A stretch of DNA of 64,000 nucleotides from positions 124,001-188,000 of the forward strand of contig CANLTZ010000008.1 in the NCBI GenBank assembly GCA_947494145.1, read 5' to 3'. Positions 48,862 to 57,934 of the stretch are shown here, one piece after another. The position numbers and the translations under genes were made by a program. How positions within the stretch are numbered: the first letter of the stretch is position 1; the number at the start of each line of letters is the position of its first letter. The notes below the pieces were generated by a model. The model did not search any database. It had not been told where the DNA came from and saw nothing but the letters and a program-made list of their open reading frames with translations. This DNA is from an uncultured Jannaschia sp. (lineage in GTDB: Bacteria; Pseudomonadota; Alphaproteobacteria; Rhodobacterales; Rhodobacteraceae).

Positions 48862-49544
48862 CGTGGAATGTCAGGGCCAGACCAATCGATCTGACAGATC
48901 TCAGCCGAGCGGCCCTCAAAATCCCAGACGCGTCCAAAGGCCCGCACGCGCCCCTTATTGGCGGTGGCCACGGTGATGTCGGCGCCCATCCAGTATTCGG
49001 TATTCGTCGCCACGATATCGCGGTCGGGGTCCTTGCCCTGCACCGGCACGACCTCGCCCTGTATCTTCTTGCCTACCATCAGACGCCGAGTCTTGCCCTC
49101 CGTCTCATAGGTGATTGTCGCCCGTTCAGCCCCCAGAAATTCCGAAACGAGCAACTTGAACAACCCCGTGGTTCCCTTTGCCCTACCGGAGAAAATCTCG
49201 ATCAGGCCCAGGTAGGCGGCCTGGCTTGCGCGGTCGTCTATAAAGGCCGCCGCCTTCCAATTGCCCCGCGCCATCAGTCCTGGGATTTCCAGCAGAAGTC
49301 CCACATTCAGACCCGACAGATCTTCGTCGCCGTAATGGCCTTCATCGATGCGAATGCCGGACCACGCCTGGCAATAGCCTTCGGTCGGGGCATGTTTGCC
49401 CAGCGACACGACGCAGGGGCAAAAGACCGTGCAATTGCAGTTCAGGATCAACTCGCCCCGGATGGCCCAGGGCGTGCGGTCGGCGGCCAGGGGCCGCGCC
49501 TCGGGATGGCGACTCGACACGGTCGGGGCGGTCATCTTGTTCAT
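48858..49544 (-). CDS. DUF1326 domain protein
   Basis: WAIRGELILNCNCTVFCPCVVSLGKHAPTEGYCQAWSGIRIDEGHYGDEDLSGLNVGLL. Confidence 0.85.
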   Translation of the reverse strand: MNKMTAPTVSSRHPEARPLAADRTPWAIRGELILNCNCTVFCPCVVSLGKHAPTEGYCQAWSGIRIDEGHYGDEDLSGLNVGLLLEIPGLMARGNWKAAAFIDDRASQAAYLGLIEIFSGRAKGTTGLFKLLVSEFLGAERATITYETEGKTRRLMVGKKIQGEVVPVQGKDPDRDIVATNTEYWMGADITVATANKGRVRAFGRVWDFEGRSAEICQIDWSGPDIPR

Positions 49545-50227
49545 ATCGTTCCTCCGATCAGGTAGCCCGCCGCCAAGAAGCAAGCCACAGCAATACCCCG
49601 GGGCACCATCGGCCCCGCGCTCAGTTTTTCCAATGTCATCAACAGTGTGGCCAGGGCCATGAAGGCCAGCGACATGGCCCCTCCGATCAGCCCCAACGCC
49701 ATCAGCGCCCAGCAGCAGCCCAAACATGTCGCGCCCAGCCGCAGCCCCATGCGCCACGGGCCCGTATCCCAGTGCTCCATGAAGAAGGTCAGCGGCTGGC
49801 GGCATTTCGACAGACACGCAGTTTTCGAGGCCGAGAATTGATACCCGCCCGCCAGAATCAGCATAATCGCCGCTGCCCAAGGCCCGCTGAGCGCGTCGCC
49901 CATGGCCATCTGCACCCCGGTCGCCAGCACCGAAAACCCAGCCCAGACAGCAAGATACCCCGCCACCAGCGCAGCACCCCCACCGGTGCCATGGGCATCG
50001 GCGATGTCGTCATGGGTCGCGAAAGCGGGCAAGGCCGTGGGCAGCATCATCGCCGCCGACATGATCAGCCACATGGCCAACACACCGCCCGGGCCCGCCA
50101 GTTCCGGCGTCGTCAGGCACAAATCGCGCAAAAGCGTGGACCAGGATGTGGGGGCCGACAGCGCCCAGATACCGCCCCAGGCGGCGATCAAAGCGGTGTA
50201 AAGCGCCACCCAATGGGGCGCCGTCAT
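49541..50227 (-). CDS. DUF2182 integral membrane protein
   Basis: MWLIMSAAMMLPTALPAFATHDDIA...ILAGGYQFSASKTACLSKCRQPLTFFMEHWDTGPWRMGLRLGATCLGCCWALM; start codon uncertain. Confidence 0.83.
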   Translation of the reverse strand: MTAPHWVALYTALIAAWGGIWALSAPTSWSTLLRDLCLTTPELAGPGGVLAMWLIMSAAMMLPTALPAFATHDDIADAHGTGGGAALVAGYLAVWAGFSVLATGVQMAMGDALSGPWAAAIMLILAGGYQFSASKTACLSKCRQPLTFFMEHWDTGPWRMGLRLGATCLGCCWALMALGLIGGAMSLAFMALATLLMTLEKLSAGPMVPRGIAVACFLAAGYLIGGTI

Positions 50228-50292
50228 CCGGGAAAGGTGTCGCAAGCTTTGCCTCCCCAGCGCTTGATCCACATCCGTCTCACGCCTATCGC

Positions 50293-51057
50293 ATGGCAGA
50301 ACGTGAAATGTCTGACAATTGGAATTCGTCCGTGACCGCGCCAAAGGCACTTTCCACCGAGATTTCCGACGCTTTGTCCAAGCAGATCGCCACCGGCGCT
50401 TTGCGCGTCGGGGACCGCCTTCCGTCAGAGGCAGAGCTGTCCCAGCGCTTTGACTGCTCCCGCGCCACGGTGCGCGAAGCACTCAAGCGGCTGGCGGCCC
50501 GGGGCCTGCTGCAAACGAAGCGGGGCAATGCGGGCGGCGCTTTTGTCAAATGTCTGACATTTGAAGACGCGGCGAAAACTCAGGCGGAAACCACCGCCCT
50601 GGTCCTCTCGATGAACCAAACCCCCTTCGCCGAGGCGTTGGCTGCCTGCATCGCGCTTCAATCCGGTTGCGCCGACCTTGTCGCCGCAGCCCATGACACC
50701 GCCGACATGAAAGCGCTTTCAGCCGCCGTGGATCACATGGCCAGGGCCCATGAAGCCGCCGCCTATGCCCGCGCCCACATCGCCTTCCACCAGACCTACG
50801 TGGCGGCCAGCCGGAACGCGCCGCTGATCTACCACGTCACCGGCGCCGTTTCGGCGCTCAAAACCGGACTCCGCGCCCTGCCGCTTGAGGCCAGCAACCT
50901 CGCGCCCATCACCGCCCTGCACCGACGCATCGCCAACGCCATCCTGGCCTGTGATGCAGGCGAAATCCGCCACGCCTTGGCCACTTTACAAGCCACGCTC
51001 ACCGCCCATGCAGCCCCGCCCACAAGGGCGCTGGACGGCGCCACAGCAACACCCTAG
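50293..51057 (+). CDS. GntR-family regulator (FCD domain)
   Basis: LSTEISDALSKQIATGALRVGDRLPSEAELSQRFDCSRATVREALKRLAARGLLQTKRGNAGGAFV; start could also be ATG 50308. Confidence 0.88.
   Translation: MAEREMSDNWNSSVTAPKALSTEISDALSKQIATGALRVGDRLPSEAELSQRFDCSRATVREALKRLAARGLLQTKRGNAGGAFVKCLTFEDAAKTQAETTALVLSMNQTPFAEALAACIALQSGCADLVAAAHDTADMKALSAAVDHMARAHEAAAYARAHIAFHQTYVAASRNAPLIYHVTGAVSALKTGLRALPLEASNLAPITALHRRIANAILACDAGEIRHALATLQATLTAHAAPPTRALDGATATP
50306..50320. promoter_or_regulatory. TGTCTGACA motif overlapping the alternative start of the GntR regulator
   Basis: AAATGTCTGACAATT. Confidence 0.45.
50547..50563. promoter_or_regulatory. 17-bp perfect palindrome inside the GntR ORF
   Basis: CAAATGTCTGACATTTG. 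Confidence 0.5.
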
Positions 51058-51092
51058 CTTGCCGCAAAAAGTCCAACCTTCGGGAGAGTAAA

Positions 51093-52124
51093 ATGACCAT
51101 CCGCACCGCGCTTTTGGCCGGGACGGCCTGCCTGATTGGCCTGCCCGCCGCCGCCGACCTGACCGTCTTCGACTATGCAGGGTTCGAAGACCCGGCCTTC
51201 CATACGACGTTTTCGGAAAAGCATGGCGGCAGCCCCGACTTCGCGTTTTTCGGCGACGAAGAAGAAGCCTTCCAAAAGCTCAGCTCCGGCTTCAAGGCCG
51301 ACGTGACCCATATCTGCGCGGGTTCCGTGCCGAAATTCGTCGAATCGGGCCTGGTGGAGCCATGGGACCTGTCCCGCATCCCCAACTGGGAAAACCTGAA
51401 TACCGACCTCGTGGGCCAAGACATCTCGGGGGACCAAGACGTCTTCTTCGTGCCGACCGATTACGGCTCCACCGCGATTGCCTACAATGCAGATGAGGTG
51501 CCCGCCGAAGACGTGGCCAGCCTCGACGTGTTCCTGAACCCCAAATACCAAGGCCGCATGGCGCTGCCCGACAATGTCGATGACGCCTATGCTCTGGGCT
51601 ACCTCGCCACCGGCACCACCGATTGGACGAACGCCACCGACGCTCAATTCGAAGCGGCCACCGATTGGCTGCGCCAGGCGCACCAGAACCTGCGCACCTA
51701 TTGGGTCGATCCGGGTGAACTTTCGCAGCTTCTCGCTTCGGGTGAGGTCTTGGTAAGCTGGGCCTGGAACGAAACCCTGCCCGCCATGGTCGAAGAAGGC
51801 TTCCCAATCGGCTTCCAGCGCGAACCGGTCGAAGGCTCTTCGCTGTGGCTGTGCGGCTACGTCAACAATGTCGAAGCCGATGGCAGCGAAGACAAGGCCT
51901 ATGACTACCTCAACGCGCTGCTGGATCCGGCCGCGACCGAGGCGCTGCTGGCCGGGGGCTGGGGCCAGTCCAACGATGCCGCCCTTAGCGCCCTGGGCGA
52001 TGAAGCCCTGATTGAAGTGGGCCTGGGCCCTGTCGATGCGCCCGTCCTGGCGCAGCTTCCCATGGCGGGTGAGTTGCGCCAGAAGCAGGCGGAAGCATTC
52101 GAGCGGATCAAGGCGGGCTTCTGA
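51093..52124 (+). CDS. orphan ABC transporter substrate-binding protein (PotD-like)
   Basis: Signal peptide; TVFDYAGFEDPAFHTTFSEKHGGSPDFAFFGDEEEAFQKLSSGFKADVTHICAG; no adjacent permease or ATPase. Confidence 0.87.
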   Translation: MTIRTALLAGTACLIGLPAAADLTVFDYAGFEDPAFHTTFSEKHGGSPDFAFFGDEEEAFQKLSSGFKADVTHICAGSVPKFVESGLVEPWDLSRIPNWENLNTDLVGQDISGDQDVFFVPTDYGSTAIAYNADEVPAEDVASLDVFLNPKYQGRMALPDNVDDAYALGYLATGTTDWTNATDAQFEAATDWLRQAHQNLRTYWVDPGELSQLLASGEVLVSWAWNETLPAMVEEGFPIGFQREPVEGSSLWLCGYVNNVEADGSEDKAYDYLNALLDPAATEALLAGGWGQSNDAALSALGDEALIEVGLGPVDAPVLAQLPMAGELRQKQAEAFERIKAGF

Positions 52125-52382
52125 ACCGCGTTGCCCTGGAATGGCTGGCGCAAATTGCAGATCGCCCGCCATTCCAGGCACGAGCCTTGCCCAAGAATAT
52201 TCGCGGCATCGCGTCAAGCTCCATGAGCGGCGGTCAAGCTTCATAATCTGGCGGGCGCAGATCCCCCGCCAGCCCATCCCAAACCCGCCGTTTCCGTTTT
52301 CAACGCAACTGTTGCGTCACCTGCCATTGGCGTGCCGCACATGCGCGCTAGCTCTGCCGCACAGGCACAGAGGGAACGGCAC

Positions 52383-52745
52383 ATGGATATCCTCGCGATC
52401 ATCGACTTCATCCTGGCGTTGGTGACAATTGGCTTCGGCGCCGCTGGCTGGCTCGCCCCCGGCTGGACGATGGAAAAGGTGGGCCTGGAAGATACCGGCT
52501 CCACCATGGGCTTGTCGGAAGTGCGGGCCGCATCCGGCGCTCTCTTTGTGGTCGCAGGCATCGCCGCCATCTGGATCGGGACGCCCACCGCCTATGCCAT
52601 GCTGGGCTTCGTCTGGTTGGGCGGCGCACTTGGCCGCGGCACATCCCTGGTTGTCGACGGCACTTCGACCCGCAAATGGGGCTTCTTCACCACCGAAATC
52701 GCGGTGGGGCTGGCGCTGGTCGGCCTCAACCTCGGATGGGGTTAG
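52383..52745 (+). CDS. small membrane protein (DUF4345-like)
   Basis: MDILAIIDFILALVTIGFGAAGWLAPGWTMEKVGLEDTGSTMGLSEVRAASGALFVVAGIAAIWIG; four predicted TMs. Confidence 0.65.
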   Translation: MDILAIIDFILALVTIGFGAAGWLAPGWTMEKVGLEDTGSTMGLSEVRAASGALFVVAGIAAIWIGTPTAYAMLGFVWLGGALGRGTSLVVDGTSTRKWGFFTTEIAVGLALVGLNLGWG

Positions 52746-52789
52746 GCCTGCGACCCCCCTTGATCGGCGCCGCCGTCCAGCATAGATAT

Positions 52790-53107
52790 CGAACGTTCCC
52801 TTGGGGACTATGGCGATAAACGCACCCATAATAAGCGGATCGGACCCGGGGGCGGTACCCGGCGGCTCCACCATCATCCCGTCGTTGGCGGAACATGGGG
52901 CCGAAATAGGATCGACGAACGTGTAAAAGGGCCAGCTTTCGCTCGGTGAGATACCACCGTTATCGGTTCATTTTGTACAGTTGCCAACGACAACCGTGCT
53001 CCGGTCGCGCTGGCTGCGTAAGCAGTCCGCAAGATCGAAATCTTAAGCCCTTGCGCCTAGCCGCGTAAGGCGGGGTTCGCAGGCACCTGGCAACAGAAGC
53101 CTGCATT
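52790..53107 (+). ncRNA. ssrA: transfer-messenger RNA, circularly permuted two-piece alphaproteobacterial form (5' boundary approximate)
   Basis: Acceptor piece ends CCGGGGGCGGTACCCGGCGGCTCCACCA (to 52873), a spacer, then the coding piece GGGGCCGAAATAGGATCGACG from 52897; GGGGCCG pairs with CGGCTCC; tag ORF 52983-53021 GCCAACGACAACCGTGCTCCGGTCGCGCTGGCTGCGTAA = ANDNRAPVALAA*. Confidence 0.93.
53096..53107 (+). repeat. putative attL core, direct repeat GAAGCCTGCATT
   Basis: Identical 12-mer at 62564-62575; both preceded by CAAC; lies in the 3' hairpin of ssrA. Confidence 0.65.
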
Positions 53108-53140
53108 CTCTTTTCTGACCCTTAAACATTTGAAATACAG

Positions 53141-54217
53141 TCATTTCTCTTTTCCATTTTTCAATTGTTTTACAATCTGTCGATTTGGACGTTCTCCAAG
53201 TTCCCTCAAGATCGCCTGCCCACTGGCCTTTCGATCAGCATGACGACTATAGTGGGTGACCATCTCAACTGACATTCCGACCATGTCGCTGATCTGCTCG
53301 GCGGAGTATCCACCTGTACGCAATCGGATCACCGCGTTGGCTCGCAAGCCGTGGGGCACCGCACCAGCCAGGATCGGGTGCTTGGCCCTTTCCCTATTAA
53401 ACGCCTTCCACATCTGATTCGTACTGAAAGGCTTGCCCTGGCTCCTCCCGCCTTCCTGCAAAAGAAACGGGCCAGGACGCCGATCCCAAGTCGTCATTTC
53501 CGACTTCAGCTCTGGGAAGATTGGACACCAAGGCTGAGCCCCGGTTTTCTTTTGCGTGAGCCTAAAGCCGCCTTCATCTTCATCGGTAGGAGACAAGCGA
53601 ACAACGTCACTGATCCTTTGACCCGTGTAGCGGCTGAGGAAGAAGAAGCGCCGCAACATACCAGTGAAGTGTTCTGCCGCGTACGCAAGTTGTTCTTCCG
53701 TCCACGGCTTGTGCCCCTCGCCTTTCTCGAAGCGAACCACACCCCAAGTTGGATCATGCATCAGCAGTTCCACCGGACCGTTTGCCCAGCCACACATTGC
53801 TTTGAGCACGGCCAGGACGTTGTTCGCAGTACCAGGTCGCGTTTCCCCTAGCTGGCGGATCAGGGCGTCGACGTGGCGTGGCCGCAAGTCGCTGGCCGGC
53901 AGTTCACCCCATGCCTTTCGCACTCGCTTAAGGTGCCGTCGGTATTGGTCCTGCGTGCTTGGCTTCAGCTTTCTCGGCAACGACGGCCACGCACATTCAA
54001 ACGCGTCTATCAGCGCGCCAATGGTATCCGTAGGTGTCGGGCCACATATCCCCTGAGCCTGTCGCACCGCATTCCAGAATTCAGGCGTCTGAGGATCGTC
54101 CGGTAGTCGGATGCGCTCGCCAGCGTGGGCGGTCCCCCTGCCCTCCTGATAGTAGAAGTATTCGCGGCCGCCGGACCGGACCCGGTGGACGTGGCGAGGC
54201 AGAGATACCTCAGACAT
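53141..54217 (-). CDS. int: tyrosine-type site-specific integrase
   Basis: FFFLSRYTGQRISDVVRLSP; VPHGLRANAVIRLRTGGYSAEQISDMVGMSVEMVTHYSRHADRK: R..R/H..R/Y active-site pattern. Confidence 0.92.
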   Translation of the reverse strand: MSEVSLPRHVHRVRSGGREYFYYQEGRGTAHAGERIRLPDDPQTPEFWNAVRQAQGICGPTPTDTIGALIDAFECAWPSLPRKLKPSTQDQYRRHLKRVRKAWGELPASDLRPRHVDALIRQLGETRPGTANNVLAVLKAMCGWANGPVELLMHDPTWGVVRFEKGEGHKPWTEEQLAYAAEHFTGMLRRFFFLSRYTGQRISDVVRLSPTDEDEGGFRLTQKKTGAQPWCPIFPELKSEMTTWDRRPGPFLLQEGGRSQGKPFSTNQMWKAFNRERAKHPILAGAVPHGLRANAVIRLRTGGYSAEQISDMVGMSVEMVTHYSRHADRKASGQAILRELGERPNRQIVKQLKNGKEK

Positions 54218-54446
54218 TGCTCAGCCCGTCCATGAAGGGGTCTGCGCCTGCCTCCGTCTGCCGACGAAGATCGGCGTCCACCTCGGCCCAGCACCAACGC
54301 ACCGACCCGCCCCGCTTGATGGGCTTCGGTAACAGGCCGCGCTGGACGTAGCTGTCCACCGTGGACTCCGACATGTCGAGTTCCGCGGCCAGGGTTGCCT
54401 TGGATACATAGGACGGAGGCCGGGGGCTCAGGATCGTCCGGGGCAT
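54210..54446 (-). CDS. AlpA/excisionase-like helix-turn-helix protein
   Basis: PSYVSKATLAAELDMSESTVDSYVQRGLLPKPIKRGGSVRWCWAEVDADL. Confidence 0.82.
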   Translation of the reverse strand: MPRTILSPRPPSYVSKATLAAELDMSESTVDSYVQRGLLPKPIKRGGSVRWCWAEVDADLRRQTEAGADPFMDGLSNV

Positions 54447-54495
54447 TGATACGCTCCATCGCTCAGGCGGATTGCGGGGGTGCGACGCTCCATCG

Positions 54496-55146
54496 TCATG
54501 CCGTCTCCGGCTCAGTGAGAGGGAACGGTTTCAGAACGATTTCCGGCAATGGATCCTCTTCATCGGCAAGGATGACCTTGGCGATCCGGAACAGAGTTAT
54601 GCAGTCCATTGAAGAACTAACATCCAGCCCCCCGAAGTAAGGCATGTTCTGAATTGCCGGCACGTTGTCGTCGGAAGTCCAGGAGCTGAGAAATGAATAC
54701 GATCTCTCTTGGCGGTCATCCTCGGGACCAAGCCATTCGACAATCTCCGCAGAAGAAAAGCCGATCCGCATCGCCACAGTCCACGATCTCTCCTCGACTT
54801 CGTCCCACGTCTCCGACTTCAGGCGCTCCAAAAGCAGCGCAAGCGCATCTTGAAAGGTGGCGTCCTTTTTCTTCTTCGGATCACACAGAAGCTTGGCGAA
54901 ATGCGTCAATCGACCAACGCCAGTGGCAGGACTGTCCGGACTCGCCATAATGGCGATCAAGAACGCTGCAAGGCTCTTGGCGCTCATATGCGGCGCACTT
55001 TTGCCCCTTCCGCCCTTCTCAACATGCTCCGCTTCGCGCAGCAGGCGTGCGAACATCTTCATTTTGGGTTCCGGCCTGTTAAGGACGTCAGCCAAGTATG
55101 TCGCCGTTTGCCCAAGATGCATGCTGCAGCTCCACCACACTTTCAT
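54496..55146 (-). CDS. hypothetical protein of the satellite
   Basis: 216-aa ORF co-directional with int. Confidence 0.6.
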   Translation of the reverse strand: MKVWWSCSMHLGQTATYLADVLNRPEPKMKMFARLLREAEHVEKGGRGKSAPHMSAKSLAAFLIAIMASPDSPATGVGRLTHFAKLLCDPKKKKDATFQDALALLLERLKSETWDEVEERSWTVAMRIGFSSAEIVEWLGPEDDRQERSYSFLSSWTSDDNVPAIQNMPYFGGLDVSSSMDCITLFRIAKVILADEEDPLPEIVLKPFPLTEPETA

Positions 55147-55203
55147 TGGCTAATATCACCAATGGAGGCATGCTGCAACTCCATTAGGCAATCGAGCCAA
55201 TGG

Positions 55204-55674
55204 TCATCGGGCTGATGTGGTTTGTCGGCCGTTGTCCCGCTCGACCCTGCTAGGATTGCGGAGGATGTCTGCGATGCGGTCAAGCTGGCGCGTGGCACGG
55301 TGCATGGCGTACGCCACACGATCCGCCAGATACAAAGCAGCATCGCGGGGCCGGCCCTCTTCATCCAATTCGCCGTCCTTCACCAACGCCTCAAGCGCAT
55401 AAGACAGGTGCAAGGCTTCCTCGATGCCCTCGGGGTAATTGTCGCCGTTCGGGTGCATGAGCTTGAGCGCAGCGCGGATCACCTCGGGCGGATCGCTGGG
55501 CAAGCTGTCCAGATACGCCGCTTGGCGATCCCGTAGAGCTTGGGTGCCCTCGATGTGTTTGCGGAAGATGGACTCGCCGCAAAGGGCGTAACCATTGGCG
55601 GCTTTGTTCTGCCAATTGGTCACTGGTTTGACGGGGCGAGCTTCATCGTTCGCGCGGGCGCGTTCATCGGTCAT
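55204..55674 (-). CDS. hypothetical protein of the satellite
   Basis: MTDERARANDEARPVKPVTNWQNKAANGYALCGESIFRKHIEG...; divergent from the repressor. Confidence 0.65.
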   Translation of the reverse strand: MTDERARANDEARPVKPVTNWQNKAANGYALCGESIFRKHIEGTQALRDRQAAYLDSLPSDPPEVIRAALKLMHPNGDNYPEGIEEALHLSYALEALVKDGELDEEGRPRDAALYLADRVAYAMHRATRQLDRIADILRNPSRVERDNGRQTTSAR

Positions 55675-55698
55675 TGTCTGGGTCTCCAATTGTGGTAT

Positions 55699-55714
55699 TG
55701 TCCTTTTGCGGACA
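55699..55714. promoter_or_regulatory. operator copy 1 TGTCC-N6-GGACA
   Basis: TGTCCTTTTGCGGACA between divergent genes. Confidence 0.65.
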
Positions 55715-55722
55715 TAGCAGAA

Positions 55723-55738
55723 TGTCCGATAGCGGACA
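55723..55738. promoter_or_regulatory. operator copy 2 TGTCC-N6-GGACA
   Basis: TGTCCGATAGCGGACA, 24 bp centre-to-centre from copy 1. Confidence 0.65.
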
Positions 55739-55745
55739 AGAACAG

Positions 55746-55973
55746 ATGACAACACCGGATCAACTTCGGGGCGCTAGGGCCATGCTCGGGCTCGCGCAAG
55801 CAGATGTTGCGGTCATGACGGGGAAGACCACAAAGACAATTCGGCGCGCCGAGACCGATGCAGGGTCTGTCGCAGCAGATACGGTCGCCGCGATCCGCGC
55901 GGCTCTTGAAGCAGCGGGAGTCCAGTTCATTGACGAGAACGGTGGCGGGCCGGGCGTAAGGCTGGTTAAATGA
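55746..55973 (+). CDS. small XRE-family HTH regulator (putative satellite repressor)
   Basis: MTTPDQLRGARAMLGLAQADVAVMTGKTTKTIRRAETDAGSVAADTVAAIRAALEAAGVQFI. Confidence 0.85.
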   Translation: MTTPDQLRGARAMLGLAQADVAVMTGKTTKTIRRAETDAGSVAADTVAAIRAALEAAGVQFIDENGGGPGVRLVK

Positions 55974-56194
55974 AAAAAGCTGAGGCCGAACGAGGGGTTC
56001 GATATCTGTGCGGAGTTTGGGCCGAGGAAAAGGGCCTGAACATCGAGCCAGATGAATTGCCCAATTTCAGCGAGTTCTACCGATGGCTCCAAGACAACCA
56101 CCCTAGCTACCTAGATTTTCGTGACTCCGTAGGCGTTCGATACACCGTTGAGATGTGGTTCGATGAAGAGTTTCGACAGACTTGGAGAAACTAA
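55970..56194 (+). CDS. small hypothetical protein translationally coupled to the repressor
   Basis: ATGA overlap; MKKAEAERGVRYLCGVWAEEKGLNIEPDELPNFSEFYRWLQDNHPSYLDFRDSVGVRYTVEMWFDEEFRQTWRN. Confidence 0.65.
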   Translation: MKKAEAERGVRYLCGVWAEEKGLNIEPDELPNFSEFYRWLQDNHPSYLDFRDSVGVRYTVEMWFDEEFRQTWRN

Positions 56195-56312
56195 TGCGCG
56201 CCACGCCCCAAAAGTGAAAAGGCCGCGCGCTGTCGGGGTTTTTCGGCACTCACCGACTGATCCGAGGCGCTTTTGGGTTGAACAAGGCGAACCTCCCCAA
56301 GGCGCGCCCTGC

Positions 56313-57377
56313 CTATTCCTTCCAGTCCACCATTCGCATGGCCGCGGAGACGTCGCCCGGCGGAATGCCCGCTTCTTTTGCCTCAACCATCGCCTTGATG
56401 ATCGTGGACAGGGCACGGGCGCGTCCGCCCGCGTCGAAGGCTTGCAGCGGCCGGATCGTGTCGATCTCGACGACACTGCCCAGTTTGGCGGTTGCTTCCT
56501 CGGCCAGCAGCGCGGCGATGGGCTGTAGCGTCCACATTGCGAGCTGGCGCTGCGCTTCCCGCACCACGGGGCCGGTGGCAGCACGGTTAACGAGCGAAGG
56601 TAGGACGCCGTAGGCCATCAGGATGCCCTCACGGGCTGCTGCCAGCGTCTCAGCCGTCATGCTCTTGGACAGGTCCGGGGAAAGTTGATCTGGCTTTTGC
56701 CCGAGCTGTGGGTTCATGCCCGCCGCCGTCGCCTGGGCCACGCCCTCCATCACCAGTGTCGAGCCACGCCGCGCACGGAAGGCGCCACGCATTGAGGCCA
56801 TGTCGTCGGCCCCGGTGTCCGGCAAGGGCACGATCTGAGAGCCGAGCGGGGCGTTTTCGAAGGTCTCGCCAAGGGCCGACTCCACTGCGTGGAGCATCGC
56901 GCCGGTGAGGCTGGATCGGCGCAGCGGGGCCGTGCCGATCCACGGTGTCAGGTTGTCCGAGCCGATCCGAAGGTGCAGCACCTCGGCCGCAAGAACGGTC
57001 ACCGTGCGCCCGCCGCCCGCCTCGGGGATGGACAGACGATAGGCGCGTGGTTTGCCGTCGCGGGTTGTGACATCCCAATCCGTGGCCGGAACAAGGCCCC
57101 CTTCGGTGATCAAAAGGACCGCGTCCCCGTTCAAGGCGACGACGCGAGCAATCATCGCCATCGTCTGGCGGGTCAGAAGGTCGGTGCCAGACACATCCGT
57201 CATGGCAAAGCCGCCTTCCCAAAGGCTAATGCAGCTCTGTACCGTCGCGGTCAGTTCCGCCACGCCGCGCCGGCCGGATATCAAGCTCTCACGCGCGGCC
57301 ATCACTTGGGCGGTGTAGCCTGACCCGCTGGACCTGGTTTCAAGCGTGCGAAGCTTGCTCATGAACCACTGGATCAT
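56313..57377 (-). CDS. phage portal protein (HK97-type)
   Basis: ATVQSCISLWEGGFAMTDV...VVALNGDAVLLITEGG...LRRSSLTGAMLHAVESALGETFENAPLGSQIV...ILMAYGVLPSLVNRAATGPVVREAQRQLAMWTLQP. Confidence 0.87.
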   Translation of the reverse strand: MIQWFMSKLRTLETRSSGSGYTAQVMAARESLISGRRGVAELTATVQSCISLWEGGFAMTDVSGTDLLTRQTMAMIARVVALNGDAVLLITEGGLVPATDWDVTTRDGKPRAYRLSIPEAGGGRTVTVLAAEVLHLRIGSDNLTPWIGTAPLRRSSLTGAMLHAVESALGETFENAPLGSQIVPLPDTGADDMASMRGAFRARRGSTLVMEGVAQATAAGMNPQLGQKPDQLSPDLSKSMTAETLAAAREGILMAYGVLPSLVNRAATGPVVREAQRQLAMWTLQPIAALLAEEATAKLGSVVEIDTIRPLQAFDAGGRARALSTIIKAMVEAKEAGIPPGDVSAAMRMVDWKE

Positions 57378-57934
57378 CGCCACCGCCTCGCAGCTTGGAC
57401 ATAGGTGGAAATCTGGTTGTGTCCGGGCGGCCGCTCTTTCCATGAGCGCGCTTCGACCTGCGCCTGATGATATGCAGGACGCGCCACCGCCGACAGTTCA
57501 ACCAGTTCGGCGGCGAAGATCGTGCGCTGGATCGTGCGGCCAACCTTCGTGACGCGCTCCCCATTTTGCGGCACGCGGAATCCCGGTGACAGACCCGCGA
57601 TCAGCCCAGCCCGATGGGCAGCCAGGAAGTCGCGTGCCCAGGTCGTGTCAGCGACGATGCGGGCTTCGAACGTCAGCGCATCGTCGCCGTCAGAGACGTC
57701 CAGCGAACCTGCCTGGCGCGACGCAAGCGGCTTGTCGAAGTCATGCCCCGCCAGCAGGAATATGTCGCTTTCCGACGCGATCTGCGCTGCAAATGCGCGC
57801 GGCGCGATGACCTCGACCCGCCCTTCGCCCAAGCGGGCCTCGACGCCGTAGGGGAAGCGCCCTGATATCTCAGCGCTTCCGTCGCTCATTTGGCGGAGCT
57901 CAAGCCCTCCGCTGGCTCCGCCCCAGAGCATCAA
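57374..57934 (-). CDS. HK97-family prohead protease
   Basis: VIAPRAFAAQIASESDIFLLAGHDFDKPLASRQAGSLDVSDGDDALTFEARI...GLIAGLSPGFRVP...AELVELSAVARPAY. Confidence 0.88.
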   Translation of the reverse strand: MMLWGGASGGLELRQMSDGSAEISGRFPYGVEARLGEGRVEVIAPRAFAAQIASESDIFLLAGHDFDKPLASRQAGSLDVSDGDDALTFEARIVADTTWARDFLAAHRAGLIAGLSPGFRVPQNGERVTKVGRTIQRTIFAAELVELSAVARPAYHQAQVEARSWKERPPGHNQISTYVQAARRWR

